From Moraxellaceae bacterium (lineage in GTDB: Bacteria; Pseudomonadota; Gammaproteobacteria; Pseudomonadales; Moraxellaceae), in the NCBI GenBank assembly GCA_029267635.1, contig JAJUIK010000002.1, forward strand, positions 62,001 through 126,000: a stretch of DNA of 64,000 nucleotides. Reading direction: 5' to 3'. A program made the translations under genes and the position numbers. This document shows, piece by piece, positions 27,534-36,429 of the stretch (the stretch's first letter is position 1; each line of letters begins with the position of its first letter). The notes beneath the pieces were generated by a model that ran no database searches, had not been told where the DNA came from, and saw only the letters and a list, made by a program, of their open reading frames with translations.

Positions 27534-28262
27534 TTAATTCGTAACGCGAGTCCCTTCTTTTTCGCCCATCACTACAGAAAGCAATGCACCGGCTTTGTTC
27601 ATATCGAAAACCTGTAATGGCACATTGTGGTCACGGCATAGGCAAATCGCCGTCAGATCCATCACACCCAGTTTTTCATCCAGTACCTGATCAAAGGTCA
27701 AACTGTCGTATTTCACTGCGTCTTCGTATTTGCTTGGGTCTTTATTATAAACGCCGTCTACTTTGGTGGCTTTTAGAATCAGATTGGCTTCAATTTCAAT
27801 CCCGCGCAAGCACGCTGCGGTATCCGTAGTAAAGAATGGATTACCGGTACCCGCAACAAATACACATACCTCACCTTGTGACAAGTGACGGATGGCATCA
27901 CGGCTCGAATATGGCTCAACCACAGTCCCGATCGACAAAGCAGACATTAAACGGGTTTTGATGTTACGTCGCACCAAGGCATCACGCATTGCTAGGCCGT
28001 TCATGACGGTCGCCAACATACCCATCTGATCACCAGTCACACGCCCAACCAGACCATCTTTTTGCAACTGGCTGCCACGGTAAAGGTTACCACCACCGAC
28101 CACGATGCCGACTTGCACACCTAAACCGACCAGATGGGCAATCGATAACGACATCTGATCCAGGACCTGAGCATCGATCCCCATGTCTTTATTGCCGGAA
28201 AGCGCCTCACCCGATAGTTTCAACAAGATGCGTGAATAACGTGGGGTTTTTGAGTCTGCCAT
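27534..28262 (-). CDS. pyrH: UMP kinase PyrH
   Basis: The 242-residue amino-acid-kinase-fold enzyme makes UDP from [43 protein letters not shown] and [16 protein letters not shown] are the family signatures. First gene of the pyrH-frr-uppS-cdsA-dxr-rseP-bamA run; tsf and rpsB, often in front of pyrH, are not adjacent here, since rimO lies upstream. Confidence 0.98.
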   Translation of the reverse strand: MADSKTPRYSRILLKLSGEALSGNKDMGIDAQVLDQMSLSIAHLVGLGVQVGIVVGGGNLYRGSQLQKDGLVGRVTGDQMGMLATVMNGLAMRDALVRRNIKTRLMSALSIGTVVEPYSSRDAIRHLSQGEVCVFVAGTGNPFFTTDTAACLRGIEIEANLILKATKVDGVYNKDPSKYEDAVKYDSLTFDQVLDEKLGVMDLTAICLCRDHNVPLQVFDMNKAGALLSVVMGEKEGTRVTN

Positions 28263-28318
28263 GTTTCTGCTCCAAATAAGGTTTAAAATTAAAATTCTTT
28301 TTAAACAGTCGCCAAAGC

Positions 28319-29662
28319 TTAAGCTGATTTAATTTGAATTAACTTGGCAAACAAATCGTATTCGTCTGCATCGGTAATTTCGACTTCCAGTAAAGCACCC
28401 GGCTGGATCGTGCTTTTATCAATATCTTCAACAAACACATTGCCATCAATTTCTGGTGCATCCGCATAAGAACGTGCGACCGCGACTGGAAACTCTTCTT
28501 CAAGGCTGTCCACCAGCACCATCATGGTTTGACCAATACGTTTTTGCAATTTTGTTGCAGAAATCTCTTGCTGTACCTGCATAAAACGCTCATAGCGCTC
28601 TTGTTTGATTTCTTCTGGCACGTGATCTGGCAAATCATTCGCAGCCGCACCCTCGACCGGTGAATAGGTAAAGCAACCAACGCGATCCAGCTGGGCTTCT
28701 TTCAGCCAGTCGAGCAACATTTGGAAATCTTCTTCAGTTTCACCCGGAAAACCAACCACAAAGGTGGAACGAATCACCAGATCCGGGCATTTTTCACGCC
28801 AGATTTTAATACGTTCTAAGGTATTTTCACTGTGTGCTGGACGTTTCATCAACTTCAGCACTTTCGGGCTGGCATGCTGGAATGGAATGTCCAGATAAGG
28901 CAGGATTTTGCCTTGCGCCATCAGATCAATCACGGCATCAACATGCGGATAAGGATAGACATAGTGCAGACGTACCCAGATGCCTAATTGGCCGAGTGCT
29001 TCACACATATCATAGAATTTGGTTTTGACCGGCTGACCGTTCCAGAAATCCAGCTTATATTTGGTGTCTACCCCATAAGCTGAAGTATCTTGCGAAATGA
29101 CCAGGATTTCTTTTACCCCGGCACGTTTAAGTGCAGCTGCTTCTTCCAGCACAGATCCTACCGGACGTGATACCAGATCACCCCGCATACTTGGAATAAT
29201 GCAAAACGTACAACGATGATTACAACCTTCAGAAATTTTTAAGTAGGCATAATGTTTAGGCGTAAGACGAATACCCTGTTCCGGTACCAAGTCGATAAAA
29301 GGATTGTGCTTTGGTGGTGCTGGGACATATTCATGCACTGCCTCCATCACATCCTGATAAGCGGCTGCACCAGTCACTTTCAGCACATTTGGATGCATTT
29401 GACGAATTTTGTCTTCATCTTTACCCAAACAGCCAGTCACAATCACGCGCCCATTTTCATTCATGGCCTCGCCAATGGCATCGAGGGATTCTTGTACTGC
29501 AGATTCAATAAAACCACAGGTATTCACAACAACGAGATCAGCACCTTCATAATCTGATGCCACTTGATAACCTTCAGTCTTCAACTGAGTTAAAATTCGT
29601 TCGGAATCGACCAATGCCTTAGGACAACCTAAAGAAACAAAACCGACTTTGGGTGATTTCAT
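28319..29662 (-). CDS. rimO: Ribosomal protein S12 methylthiotransferase RimO
   Basis: The ~447-residue radical-SAM enzyme adds a methylthio group to an Asp of S12. It has the N-terminal MTTase domain with Cys residues at [17 protein letters not shown] and VTGCLG; the radical-SAM triad [17 protein letters not shown]; and a C-terminal TRAM domain. GCPKA and the SMRG sequence separate RimO from MiaB. The frame is open to 29758, but the first methionine of the family is at 29662 ([12 protein letters not shown]). Confidence 0.97.
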   Translation of the reverse strand: MKSPKVGFVSLGCPKALVDSERILTQLKTEGYQVASDYEGADLVVVNTCGFIESAVQESLDAIGEAMNENGRVIVTGCLGKDEDKIRQMHPNVLKVTGAAAYQDVMEAVHEYVPAPPKHNPFIDLVPEQGIRLTPKHYAYLKISEGCNHRCTFCIIPSMRGDLVSRPVGSVLEEAAALKRAGVKEILVISQDTSAYGVDTKYKLDFWNGQPVKTKFYDMCEALGQLGIWVRLHYVYPYPHVDAVIDLMAQGKILPYLDIPFQHASPKVLKLMKRPAHSENTLERIKIWREKCPDLVIRSTFVVGFPGETEEDFQMLLDWLKEAQLDRVGCFTYSPVEGAAANDLPDHVPEEIKQERYERFMQVQQEISATKLQKRIGQTMMVLVDSLEEEFPVAVARSYADAPEIDGNVFVEDIDKSTIQPGALLEVEITDADEYDLFAKLIQIKSA

Positions 29663-30023
29663 GAATCTGCACTCCACTAGAATGCGCGTATTGTATGTCT
29701 TTTCTGGTGATAAAAATAGTTGCAAAGCCGACTCTTTGCATAATGCACCAAAATACAACCACTCTTTTTAACAAATAATTTTATTGCACCGTTTTAGAAC
29801 AAAATTGTTTTCAGGTAAAATCAAACTGAAGCCCACCTCTTTGATAAAGACCGATTTCAGCGCATTTTTTTACATCACTCGGCTCAAATTCAGTACAACA
29901 AGAAAGTTGGCGTGCATTTTGCTTAAATTGAGCCAGTTTTTTCATCTATGTGTCTCATAACAGGGACACGATAAACATAATGAAGATGCCATTGCGCTAT
30001 TTTAAGACAGGAATTATTCGCTA
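29663..30023. other. Divergent spacer between rimO and ntrB
   Basis: 361 bases without a gene. It holds a candidate sigma-54 promoter (listed separately) and two TGCACC hexamers at 29745-29750 and 29785-29790 that match half of an NtrC site. Confidence 0.6.
29908..29923 (+). promoter_or_regulatory. Candidate sigma-54 (-24/-12) promoter of ntrBC
   Basis: TGGCGTGCATTTTGCT matches the sigma-54 pattern TGGCAC-G-N4-TTGC(A/T): the GG and GC dinucleotides are at the required spacing. Transcription would start near 29934, about 90 bases before ntrB. NtrC-like half-sites lie about 120-190 bases upstream, where enhancers sit. Confidence 0.55.
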
Positions 30024-31133
30024 ATGGATCAAAGCCCCACTATCGACTACCGCTTGCTGGTAGATAACCTAACGACTGCAATTTTGCTGGTCGATAGTCA
30101 TCTGAATGTTTTTTATTTGAACTCGGCCTGTGAAGCCCTTTTCGATATTAGCTTATTGCGCGCTTCGGGACAGCCTGTGCTGAATCTACTTCACGCCCCG
30201 GATGATCCATTTGATACCCATGAAGCTTTAATCAACACATTAAAAACCGGGCAACCCTATACACGTCGCGAAGCTGTCATTAACGTTAACTTTAAAGCCA
30301 TTCATGTCGATTACAGTGCATCACAACTCAATACCGGCAAAAAACACCATCCTTTATTATTGATTGAACTGAATGCGATTGATCGCATGCTGAAAATTTC
30401 CAAAGAAGAAAACTTTATCCAGCAGCATCAGGTGTCACGCCAGCTCATTCGTGGTGTTGCACATGAAATCAAAAATCCTTTGGCGGGCATTCGTGGAGCA
30501 ACCCAGCTTCTGGCACGCAGTTTAAACGATCCACAATATTCCGAATTCACCGACATTATCATTGACGAAGTCGACCGTCTGCGCAATCTGGCCGACACCC
30601 TGCTGGGTTCGCGCCAGTTACCTAGCTACGAGCTGGTCAATATCCATGAGCCACTGGAACGTGTCCGTTCTCTGATTGTGAATCAAACCAAGAAAAAAAT
30701 TAAAATTTCCCGCGATTATGACTTGTCTTTACCGGAAGTTCTGGCAGACCGAGACCAACTCATTCAGGTCATGCTGAATATCAGTGTCAATGCCGTACAG
30801 GCGGTCACGGAAAATAAAGACTTCTTTATCGATCACCAACCCGAACTGATTTTAAGAACGCGGATTCAGCGCTTGGTGACCATTAACGGCGTGCTGAACC
30901 GCTCGGCCGTACGGATTGACATCGAAGATAACGGCCCGGGTGTGCCGGAAGGAATTTTAGAATCAGTGTTCTACCCACTGGTGACAGGGCGTGCTAAAGG
31001 AACCGGACTGGGCTTAAGTATTGCCCAGAACATCATGCACCAACATAACGGAATGATTGAATGCCAATCTGTTCCAGGAAAAACAGTCTTCAGCTTATAT
31101 TTACCTTGGGAGTCAAACCATGTCGCGAAATAA
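30024..31133 (+). CDS. glnL: Nitrogen regulation sensor kinase NtrB (GlnL)
   Basis: The 369-residue soluble histidine kinase has an N-terminal PAS domain (LLVDNLTTAILLVDSHLNVFYLN), an H-box GVAHEIKNPLAGIRGATQLL with the phospho-accepting His (~150), and an ATPase domain with N (NISVNAVQAV), G1 (EDNGPGVPEG) and G2 (GTGLGLSIAQN) boxes. It phosphorylates or dephosphorylates NtrC according to PII state. It overlaps ntrC by 14 bases. glnA is not adjacent. Confidence 0.96.
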   Translation: MDQSPTIDYRLLVDNLTTAILLVDSHLNVFYLNSACEALFDISLLRASGQPVLNLLHAPDDPFDTHEALINTLKTGQPYTRREAVINVNFKAIHVDYSASQLNTGKKHHPLLLIELNAIDRMLKISKEENFIQQHQVSRQLIRGVAHEIKNPLAGIRGATQLLARSLNDPQYSEFTDIIIDEVDRLRNLADTLLGSRQLPSYELVNIHEPLERVRSLIVNQTKKKIKISRDYDLSLPEVLADRDQLIQVMLNISVNAVQAVTENKDFFIDHQPELILRTRIQRLVTINGVLNRSAVRIDIEDNGPGVPEGILESVFYPLVTGRAKGTGLGLSIAQNIMHQHNGMIECQSVPGKTVFSLYLPWESNHVAK

Positions 31134-32607
31134 AATATGGGTAATCGATGATGATCGCGCCATGCGCTGGGTTTTGGAAAAAACCTTTAAAGAAGAAGGA
31201 CTGGATGTGCGCAGTTTTGAAGAAGCCCAAACTGCACTGAACCAGCTCGCAGACGATACACCCGATGTCATCCTCACCGATATCCGCATGCCAGGTATCG
31301 ATGGTTTAACCTTCCTTGGAAAAGTAAAAAGCAGCTATCCGGATTTGCCGGTCATTATTATGACAGCGCATTCCGATCTTGAATCAGCGGTATCCAGCTA
31401 TCAGACCGGGGCCTTTGAATATCTGCCAAAACCTTTTGATATTGATGAAGCGTTGGCATTGGTGCATCGTGCCATTCTGCATGTCAACAAATTACAGCAG
31501 CAGGAATCCGCCAAAACCGTTCCACCGATTCAGTCCGCTGAAATTATTGGTGAATCTCCAGCCATGCAGGAAGTGTTCCGCGCCATTGGCCGGTTGTCAC
31601 AATCACACATTACCGTGCTGATCAACGGAGAATCAGGGACCGGTAAAGAACTGGTGGCACATGCCCTGCACAAACACTCACCGCGCAGCAGCAAGCCGTT
31701 TATTGCGCTCAATATGGCCGCGATCCCTAAAGACCTGATCGAGACCGAACTGTTTGGTCATGAAAAAGGCGCGTTTACTGGCGCTAACACGCAACGTCAG
31801 GGACGTTTCGAACAGGCCAACGGCGGCACTTTATTCCTTGATGAAATTGGTGATATGCCGTTTGAAACCCAGACCCGTTTATTACGTGTGTTGGCAGATG
31901 GCGAGTTCTATCGCGTCGGTGGTCATATTCCGGTGAAAGTCGATGTGCGTATTGTGGCAGCAACGCATCAGGATCTGGAAAAACTGGTGCATGAAGGACG
32001 CTTCCGTGAAGACTTGTATCACCGCCTAAATGTCATCCGTATTCATATTCCTAAACTGGCACATCGCAGTGAAGACATTCCGATGCTGGCCCAGCACTTT
32101 TTGGCACGTGCTGGTAAAGAGCTGGGCGTTAGTCCGAAAATCCTGCGTCATGAAACTGTAGATTATATGCAACAACTTCCATGGCCTGGCAATGTGCGTC
32201 AACTGGAAAACACCTGCCGCTGGCTGACCGTAATGATTACCGGACGTGAAGTTTACCCGGAAGATTTACCTTCTGAACTGAAACAGATTCCTATTCAGAA
32301 ATCAGGTGAACCAGCAACCATCACCAATAGTTTTGACCGGGTGTCTTTGCATCATTGGGACGAAATGTTAGGCCAGTGGGCCATTCAAAAGCTTAAAAAT
32401 GGTGAAATGAAGATTCTCGACATTGCTACTCCGATGTTTGAACGCACCTTGATTAATGCCGCCCTGCAACAAACGCGTGGCCGTAAACGTCATGCCGCCG
32501 AATTGTTAGGCTGGGGCCGTAATACCTTGACCCGCAAACTCAAAGAGCTGGGCATTAGTACCGCAGAAGATGACGAAGAAGATACAAAGTTGTCTTATTC
32601 TGAATAA
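31120..32607 (+). CDS. glnG: Nitrogen regulation response regulator NtrC (GlnG)
   Basis: The ~495-residue sigma-54 activator has a receiver domain with the phospho-Asp in VILTDIRMPGIDG (~54), a AAA+ domain with Walker A GESGTGKELVAHAL, the GAFTGAN loop that contacts sigma-54, and FLDEIGDMP, then a Fis-type HTH at the end (RKRHAAELLGWGRNTLTRKL). The frame is open 63 bases earlier, but MSRNKIWVIDDD at 31120 is the family start and overlaps ntrB by 14 bases. Confidence 0.97.
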   Translation: MSRNKIWVIDDDRAMRWVLEKTFKEEGLDVRSFEEAQTALNQLADDTPDVILTDIRMPGIDGLTFLGKVKSSYPDLPVIIMTAHSDLESAVSSYQTGAFEYLPKPFDIDEALALVHRAILHVNKLQQQESAKTVPPIQSAEIIGESPAMQEVFRAIGRLSQSHITVLINGESGTGKELVAHALHKHSPRSSKPFIALNMAAIPKDLIETELFGHEKGAFTGANTQRQGRFEQANGGTLFLDEIGDMPFETQTRLLRVLADGEFYRVGGHIPVKVDVRIVAATHQDLEKLVHEGRFREDLYHRLNVIRIHIPKLAHRSEDIPMLAQHFLARAGKELGVSPKILRHETVDYMQQLPWPGNVRQLENTCRWLTVMITGREVYPEDLPSELKQIPIQKSGEPATITNSFDRVSLHHWDEMLGQWAIQKLKNGEMKILDIATPMFERTLINAALQQTRGRKRHAAELLGWGRNTLTRKLKELGISTAEDDEEDTKLSYSE

Positions 32608-32675
32608 AAAGCTGCTTTTTTTGTGACGAATAATATGCGATGTATAAGCCATGATGACATTACAAGGTCAATAAC

Positions 32676-33311
32676 ATGCTAAAAACATCCTTATTATTCG
32701 CACCTGTACTGTTCGGTATTTCCATTAGCGCTTTTGCTACGGTGGGTGGTGGTCAACATATTGAGTTTTTAGGCTACGAAGCCAAAGCTCAAAAACTCTA
32801 TTTACTCCGCCATTTTGAAGATGGGCGTGGGCGCTTACCACAACTGTACTATTATCAATTTATTAAAAACCAGTCTTACCCAAGACTCATCCAAGTCAAT
32901 TCCCTCTATCGCAACAAACGTACTGGTTTGATCGATTACGATCAGCATTATCAGGTACTTGAACCCGAGCTGAATAAGATCAAACGCCGTCTACAACCGT
33001 TACAACGTATCACCCCTAAAATTTTTAAAATCACCTTGCATAAACGCCAGCAAAAATCCGTACCCGCGATCTGGGTAGATAGCACGATTAAAGTGCCACA
33101 ATACACCTATCAATATCGGGTTGCTTCGGTCTGGTTCACCAGCCAACTACAACAAGCCGTTAGCTACAAACCTGAATTAACAGTAAAGCAAGCCTTTTAT
33201 ATCCCTCAACAAAACAAGGTAGTTTTAACCACGCAATATTTGGCCTTTCCAGAAGAAACTGGCTATCTGACAGAAGACCCCATTTTATTAGCGGTGAAAA
33301 CCCATCGTTAA
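32676..33311 (+). CDS. Exported hypothetical protein, 211 residues
   Basis: Not recognised. It has a clear signal peptide (MLKTSLLFAPVLFGISISAFA) and a basic mature part rich in Tyr, Gln and Arg, with no cysteines or further membrane segments. It probably lies in the periplasm. It follows ntrC by 68 bases on the same strand without a visible terminator between, so it may be co-transcribed, though nothing links its role to nitrogen control. Confidence 0.75.
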   Translation: MLKTSLLFAPVLFGISISAFATVGGGQHIEFLGYEAKAQKLYLLRHFEDGRGRLPQLYYYQFIKNQSYPRLIQVNSLYRNKRTGLIDYDQHYQVLEPELNKIKRRLQPLQRITPKIFKITLHKRQQKSVPAIWVDSTIKVPQYTYQYRVASVWFTSQLQQAVSYKPELTVKQAFYIPQQNKVVLTTQYLAFPEETGYLTEDPILLAVKTHR

Positions 33312-33717
33312 TCATGGCACAGAGGATAACAGCACATATAGCCTTGTTTGTTATGTTTGGTTTTAGGTAATTTTTACCACGCCGAGAAATCAGCTAAACC
33401 TTACGCAGCTCTAGACCGCTATAACCCGCACTTGGACGAATGATATGATTGTCAGTACGCTGCTCTGTCTTATCCAGCACCTAAATGCGTGCCATTTTCA
33501 CGCACTGAAGCATTACCTCTAAGATGGTTTTTTATGTCATTTTTGCAGACTATAGATAAAGCACTCTACTAATCTTCACTCAGTCAGTTCTGCCACAGCC
33601 TAGTGTTGTATTAAATCTCGTCTTAATTCACCAGGCTGAACAGTTACAGAATTTTTTCAGCAAATTCGCTATAATTGAGTTAATTGTTCTTTTCACCCAT
33701 CTTATTTGCCTGTCTTT
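33312..33717. other. Spacer with a possible decayed coding remnant
   Basis: 406 bases without a gene. On the minus strand, about 33320-33510, one frame reads coding-like peptide (DKTEQRTDNHIIRPSAGYSG) interrupted by TAG stops. I do not recognise the family and this may be chance. Confidence 0.3.
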
Positions 33718-34371
33718 ATGCAAGAACCTTTAGCCCACCCAGATTCCAGCGAATGCAATCAACCGCAAACACGTCGCGGGATTGAACGTCGCCTTGCGCT
33801 ATTGCTCAGTGCCTATCAACTGTTTCTGGAAAAAGGCTACGATGCGGTTTCACTGGATGACATTGTCCAGCATGCTGGTGGTTCAAAAGCATCAATCTAT
33901 AAATATTTTGGCAATAAAGATGGCTTGTTTACCGCGATCTGCGATTATCGACGCGAACAGTTTTTTAAAGACATCTGCATGCCTTTTGACGTTGAGCAAA
34001 GTAATTTACGTTCCTATTTAATCCAGACCTTGCTGAATTTTCAGCGCCATTTGGTCATCCCGGAAAATGCGGCTTTTTTACGTTTAATTATAGAGCAGAC
34101 CCAACGCAGTCCTGAACTTGCCCTCTACATTCATGAACAAGGGCCTAAGCACATTCAAAATTCAATTGCTTATGCGCTGACCAAAGCGGAACAAGCCGGT
34201 TTGATTAAATGTGAACAACCCCTTTCTTCAGCAAAATTCTATTTTGGCATTATCCGAAATTACGAGTGGCGCGTGTTAATGGGCATTGAGATTCAGGAAA
34301 ATGAACAAGAAATCACCGATTACATCCAATATTGCGTAGATCTGTTCTTAGCGAGCCATCAAAGAGACTAG
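33718..34371 (+). CDS. TetR/AcrR family transcriptional regulator
   Basis: The ~217-residue protein has an N-terminal HTH of TetR type (RRLALLLSAYQLFLEKGYDAVSLDDIVQHAGGSKASIYKYFGNKDGLF, here cited in part: GGSKASIYKYFGNK is the recognition helix area) and a longer C-terminal ligand domain (RHLVIPENAAFLRLIIEQTQ) like the AcrR/TetR_C group. It likely represses nearby or distant genes in answer to a small ligand. The ATG at 33718 is preferred over a TTG at 33706. It sits just upstream of argF; a palindrome lies between the two. Confidence 0.87.
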   Translation: MQEPLAHPDSSECNQPQTRRGIERRLALLLSAYQLFLEKGYDAVSLDDIVQHAGGSKASIYKYFGNKDGLFTAICDYRREQFFKDICMPFDVEQSNLRSYLIQTLLNFQRHLVIPENAAFLRLIIEQTQRSPELALYIHEQGPKHIQNSIAYALTKAEQAGLIKCEQPLSSAKFYFGIIRNYEWRVLMGIEIQENEQEITDYIQYCVDLFLASHQRD

Positions 34372-34376
34372 TTTTT

Positions 34377-34404
34377 TTGCATTTTCCCCTACTTATAGTA
34401 TATT
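34377..34404 (+). promoter_or_regulatory. Candidate sigma-70 promoter of argF
   Basis: TTGCAT and TATATT hexamers spaced by 16 bases, directly after the TetR gene stop and 73 bases before the argF start. Confidence 0.4.
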
Positions 34405-34431
34405 ACTCGATTCTCTTTTCTATTCATTAAC

Positions 34432-34447
34432 CAACAACTAATTGTTG
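34432..34447. promoter_or_regulatory. Palindrome in the argF leader
   Basis: CAACAA-CTAA-TTGTTG, two perfect 6-base halves, lies between the candidate promoter and the argF start. It could be an operator (for instance of the neighbouring TetR protein) or a small RNA hairpin. It does not look like an E. coli ARG box. Confidence 0.4.
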
Positions 34448-34476
34448 TTTGAAACAGCAATTATTGTGGAGTAACC

Positions 34477-35397
34477 ATGGCTCTACGGCATTTCCTTACT
34501 TTACGTGACTTATCTAGCTTAGAATTAAACCGCGTCCTAGAACGTGCTCACGAACTAAAACGCATGCAACATGACAATACGGTTTATCAACCTTTTGTCG
34601 GTAAAGTATTGGGAATGATTTTTGAAAAGTCGAGTACACGTACCCGAATTTCATTTGAAGCCGGTATGAGCCAGTTTGGTGGCAGTGCCATTTTCCTTTC
34701 CCCACGTGATACACAGCTTGGCCGCGGCGAACCAATCGAAGACTCGGCACGCGTGATTGCCAGCATGCTGGACATTGTGATGATCCGCACTTTCGGCCAT
34801 GACATTGTGGAACGTTTTGCTTCTTATTCCAAAGTTCCCGTCATCAATGCCTTGACTGATGACCATCATCCCTGCCAATTACTCGCAGACATGCAAACCT
34901 ATCAGGAACATCGTGGTTCTATTGAAGGTAAAACCGTGGCATGGATTGGCGATGGCAACAATATGTGCAATTCTTATATTGAGGCTGCCCACATGTGGGG
35001 ATTTAAACTTAAAATTGCCGCACCGAAAGGTTATGAACCCCAAGAAAAATTCCTCTCTGAATTTGCGCATTGCGTTGAACTGGTCGACTCTGCAGAAGAT
35101 GCTGCGGTCAATGCCGATTTGATCGTGACTGATGTGTGGGCCAGCATGGGTCAGGAAGAAGAACAGAAAATCCGTGAAGCAGCCTTTGCACATTACCAGG
35201 TGAATGAAAAATTAATGGATCTCGCCCACCCTGACTGCTTGTTCATGCACTGCTTGCCGGCACACCGCGGTGAAGAAATTTCAGAAAACATGCTGGACCA
35301 CAAAAATGCGGTGGTCTGGGATGAAGCAGAAAACCGCCTGCATGCGCAAAAAGCGCTGATGGAATTCTTGCTCAACGAAAATCTGAAAAAAGACTAA
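34477..35397 (+). CDS. argF: Ornithine carbamoyltransferase
   Basis: The 306-residue enzyme joins carbamoyl phosphate and ornithine to citrulline in arginine synthesis. [13 protein letters not shown] holds the carbamoyl-phosphate motif STRTR (~52-56), [14 protein letters not shown] the HPCQ motif, and [13 protein letters not shown] the ornithine site. Single gene with own terminator. A catabolic paralog (arcB) is unlikely, as there is no arc operon near. Confidence 0.97.
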   Translation: MALRHFLTLRDLSSLELNRVLERAHELKRMQHDNTVYQPFVGKVLGMIFEKSSTRTRISFEAGMSQFGGSAIFLSPRDTQLGRGEPIEDSARVIASMLDIVMIRTFGHDIVERFASYSKVPVINALTDDHHPCQLLADMQTYQEHRGSIEGKTVAWIGDGNNMCNSYIEAAHMWGFKLKIAAPKGYEPQEKFLSEFAHCVELVDSAEDAAVNADLIVTDVWASMGQEEEQKIREAAFAHYQVNEKLMDLAHPDCLFMHCLPAHRGEEISENMLDHKNAVVWDEAENRLHAQKALMEFLLNENLKKD

Positions 35398-35431
35398 TAC
35401 AAGCGAGCAGAAAGTAGCTTTTTGTATATCT

Positions 35432-35453
35432 AGCACCTTCGGGTGCTTTTTTT
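35432..35453 (+). terminator. Rho-independent terminator after argF
   Basis: AGCACC-TTCG-GGTGCT stem with a stable TTCG tetraloop and a run of Ts. Confidence 0.92.
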
Positions 35454-35503
35454 CATATCGGATATTCTATAATGATGGCCAAATATGAATATGTGATTAA
35501 AAA

Positions 35504-36001
35504 ATGCGCTTAAAAACAATCCTGCTCACTTGTTCCACTGTATTCATGAGCGCAACCTTATATGCTCAGCCCAGCGAATTGGATCGTTATCTGGTTCAAC
35601 ATGACATTCTCGATGCTCAGTATAAAATCAAAAATGAAGTGGCCTTAAATGAAATTCTGGCCGCACTCAATGATGAAGACTCCCGCACCTTACCCTACCA
35701 GGTCGATCAAAATACCGTACTGGAACAGGTTCAGCTATATGCTGATCATATTGACATCCGCGGGCTGATTATTACCCCTGATTTTGAACAATATGTTCAG
35801 GACATCGGTAACCACCAGATAAAGCACCAATTTCATCAAGCCATGCTGAAGAACTGCCAGCATTTTTTTGAACACGAATTTCAGAAAGTAAATCCCTATC
35901 AAGTCAAAATGACCTTTAGTTCAGAAAAACACCACTATCAGCTTGAAATGCTCAGTAGCGAATGTAAATTCCAATTTCAACACGAAAGAATGAAAAATTG
36001 A
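35504..36001 (+). CDS. Exported hypothetical protein, 165 residues
   Basis: Not recognised. It has a signal peptide (MRLKTILLTCSTVFMSATLYA) and a mature part of ~144 residues with two cysteines (LKNCQHFF and SSECKFQF) that may form a disulphide in the periplasm. No membrane segment after the signal. It stands alone between the argF terminator and the broken ynfA. Confidence 0.75.
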   Translation: MRLKTILLTCSTVFMSATLYAQPSELDRYLVQHDILDAQYKIKNEVALNEILAALNDEDSRTLPYQVDQNTVLEQVQLYADHIDIRGLIITPDFEQYVQDIGNHQIKHQFHQAMLKNCQHFFEHEFQKVNPYQVKMTFSSEKHHYQLEMLSSECKFQFQHERMKN

Positions 36002-36018
36002 AGGTAAGTTAGTTAAAT

Positions 36019-36369
36019 TTAACGTACCAGTCCTTGTGGCTGTAAAATAATCAGGCTAGCGCCAATCCACCACAATACCTCCCATTACATCCCAACAGGT
36101 CAAAGCGACCTGATCAACAAAACGCAACCAGAGCAAGGCAGTAAAAATATAAATCCCGCCATACGCCGCATATATCCGCCCAGACACTGCCGGATGTAAT
36201 GTTAACAACCAGACAAATACAGCCAAACTCAGCACCGCAGGAATCCACAACTAAAAAATTTTTTCCTGTTTCAAGATCAGATAAGTAAAATAACAGTTTA
36301 GAATTTCTGCAATTGCAGTACAACCAAACAGAAAAACACATTTAAAAATTTGAGCAAAACCAGATCCAT
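36019..36369 (-). pseudogene. ynfA: Broken ynfA (UPF0060 small membrane protein)
   Basis: Minus-strand translation gives a nearly complete YnfA: FLFGCTAIAEILNCYFTYL, then LKQEKIF, an in-frame TAG (36251-36253), then [40 protein letters not shown] and [20 protein letters not shown]. After that the frame must shift by one base (about 36066-36085) to recover [15 protein letters not shown] and its stop. The ATG at 36369 is also out of frame with the first block. YnfA is normally a ~108-residue four-helix membrane protein with four-TM SMR-like topology. With at least two lesions it cannot be made whole. Confidence 0.85.
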
Positions 36370-36383
36370 ATTTGTATGGCAAA

Positions 36384-36413
36384 AAATAACCCGTGTCGCA
36401 ACACGGGTTATTT
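36384..36413 (-). terminator. Rho-independent terminator after clpA
   Basis: AAATAACCCGTGT / ACACGGGTTATTT long stem with CGCA-type loop, just past the clpA stop on the minus strand and followed by T's on that strand. Confidence 0.9.
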
Positions 36414-36429
36414 CCTTCAATATTGATGA

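Noticed and set aside
36056-36250. A 64-residue membrane protein starting at TTG
   Set aside because: It is only the middle and C-terminal part of the broken ynfA reading frame after the amber codon.
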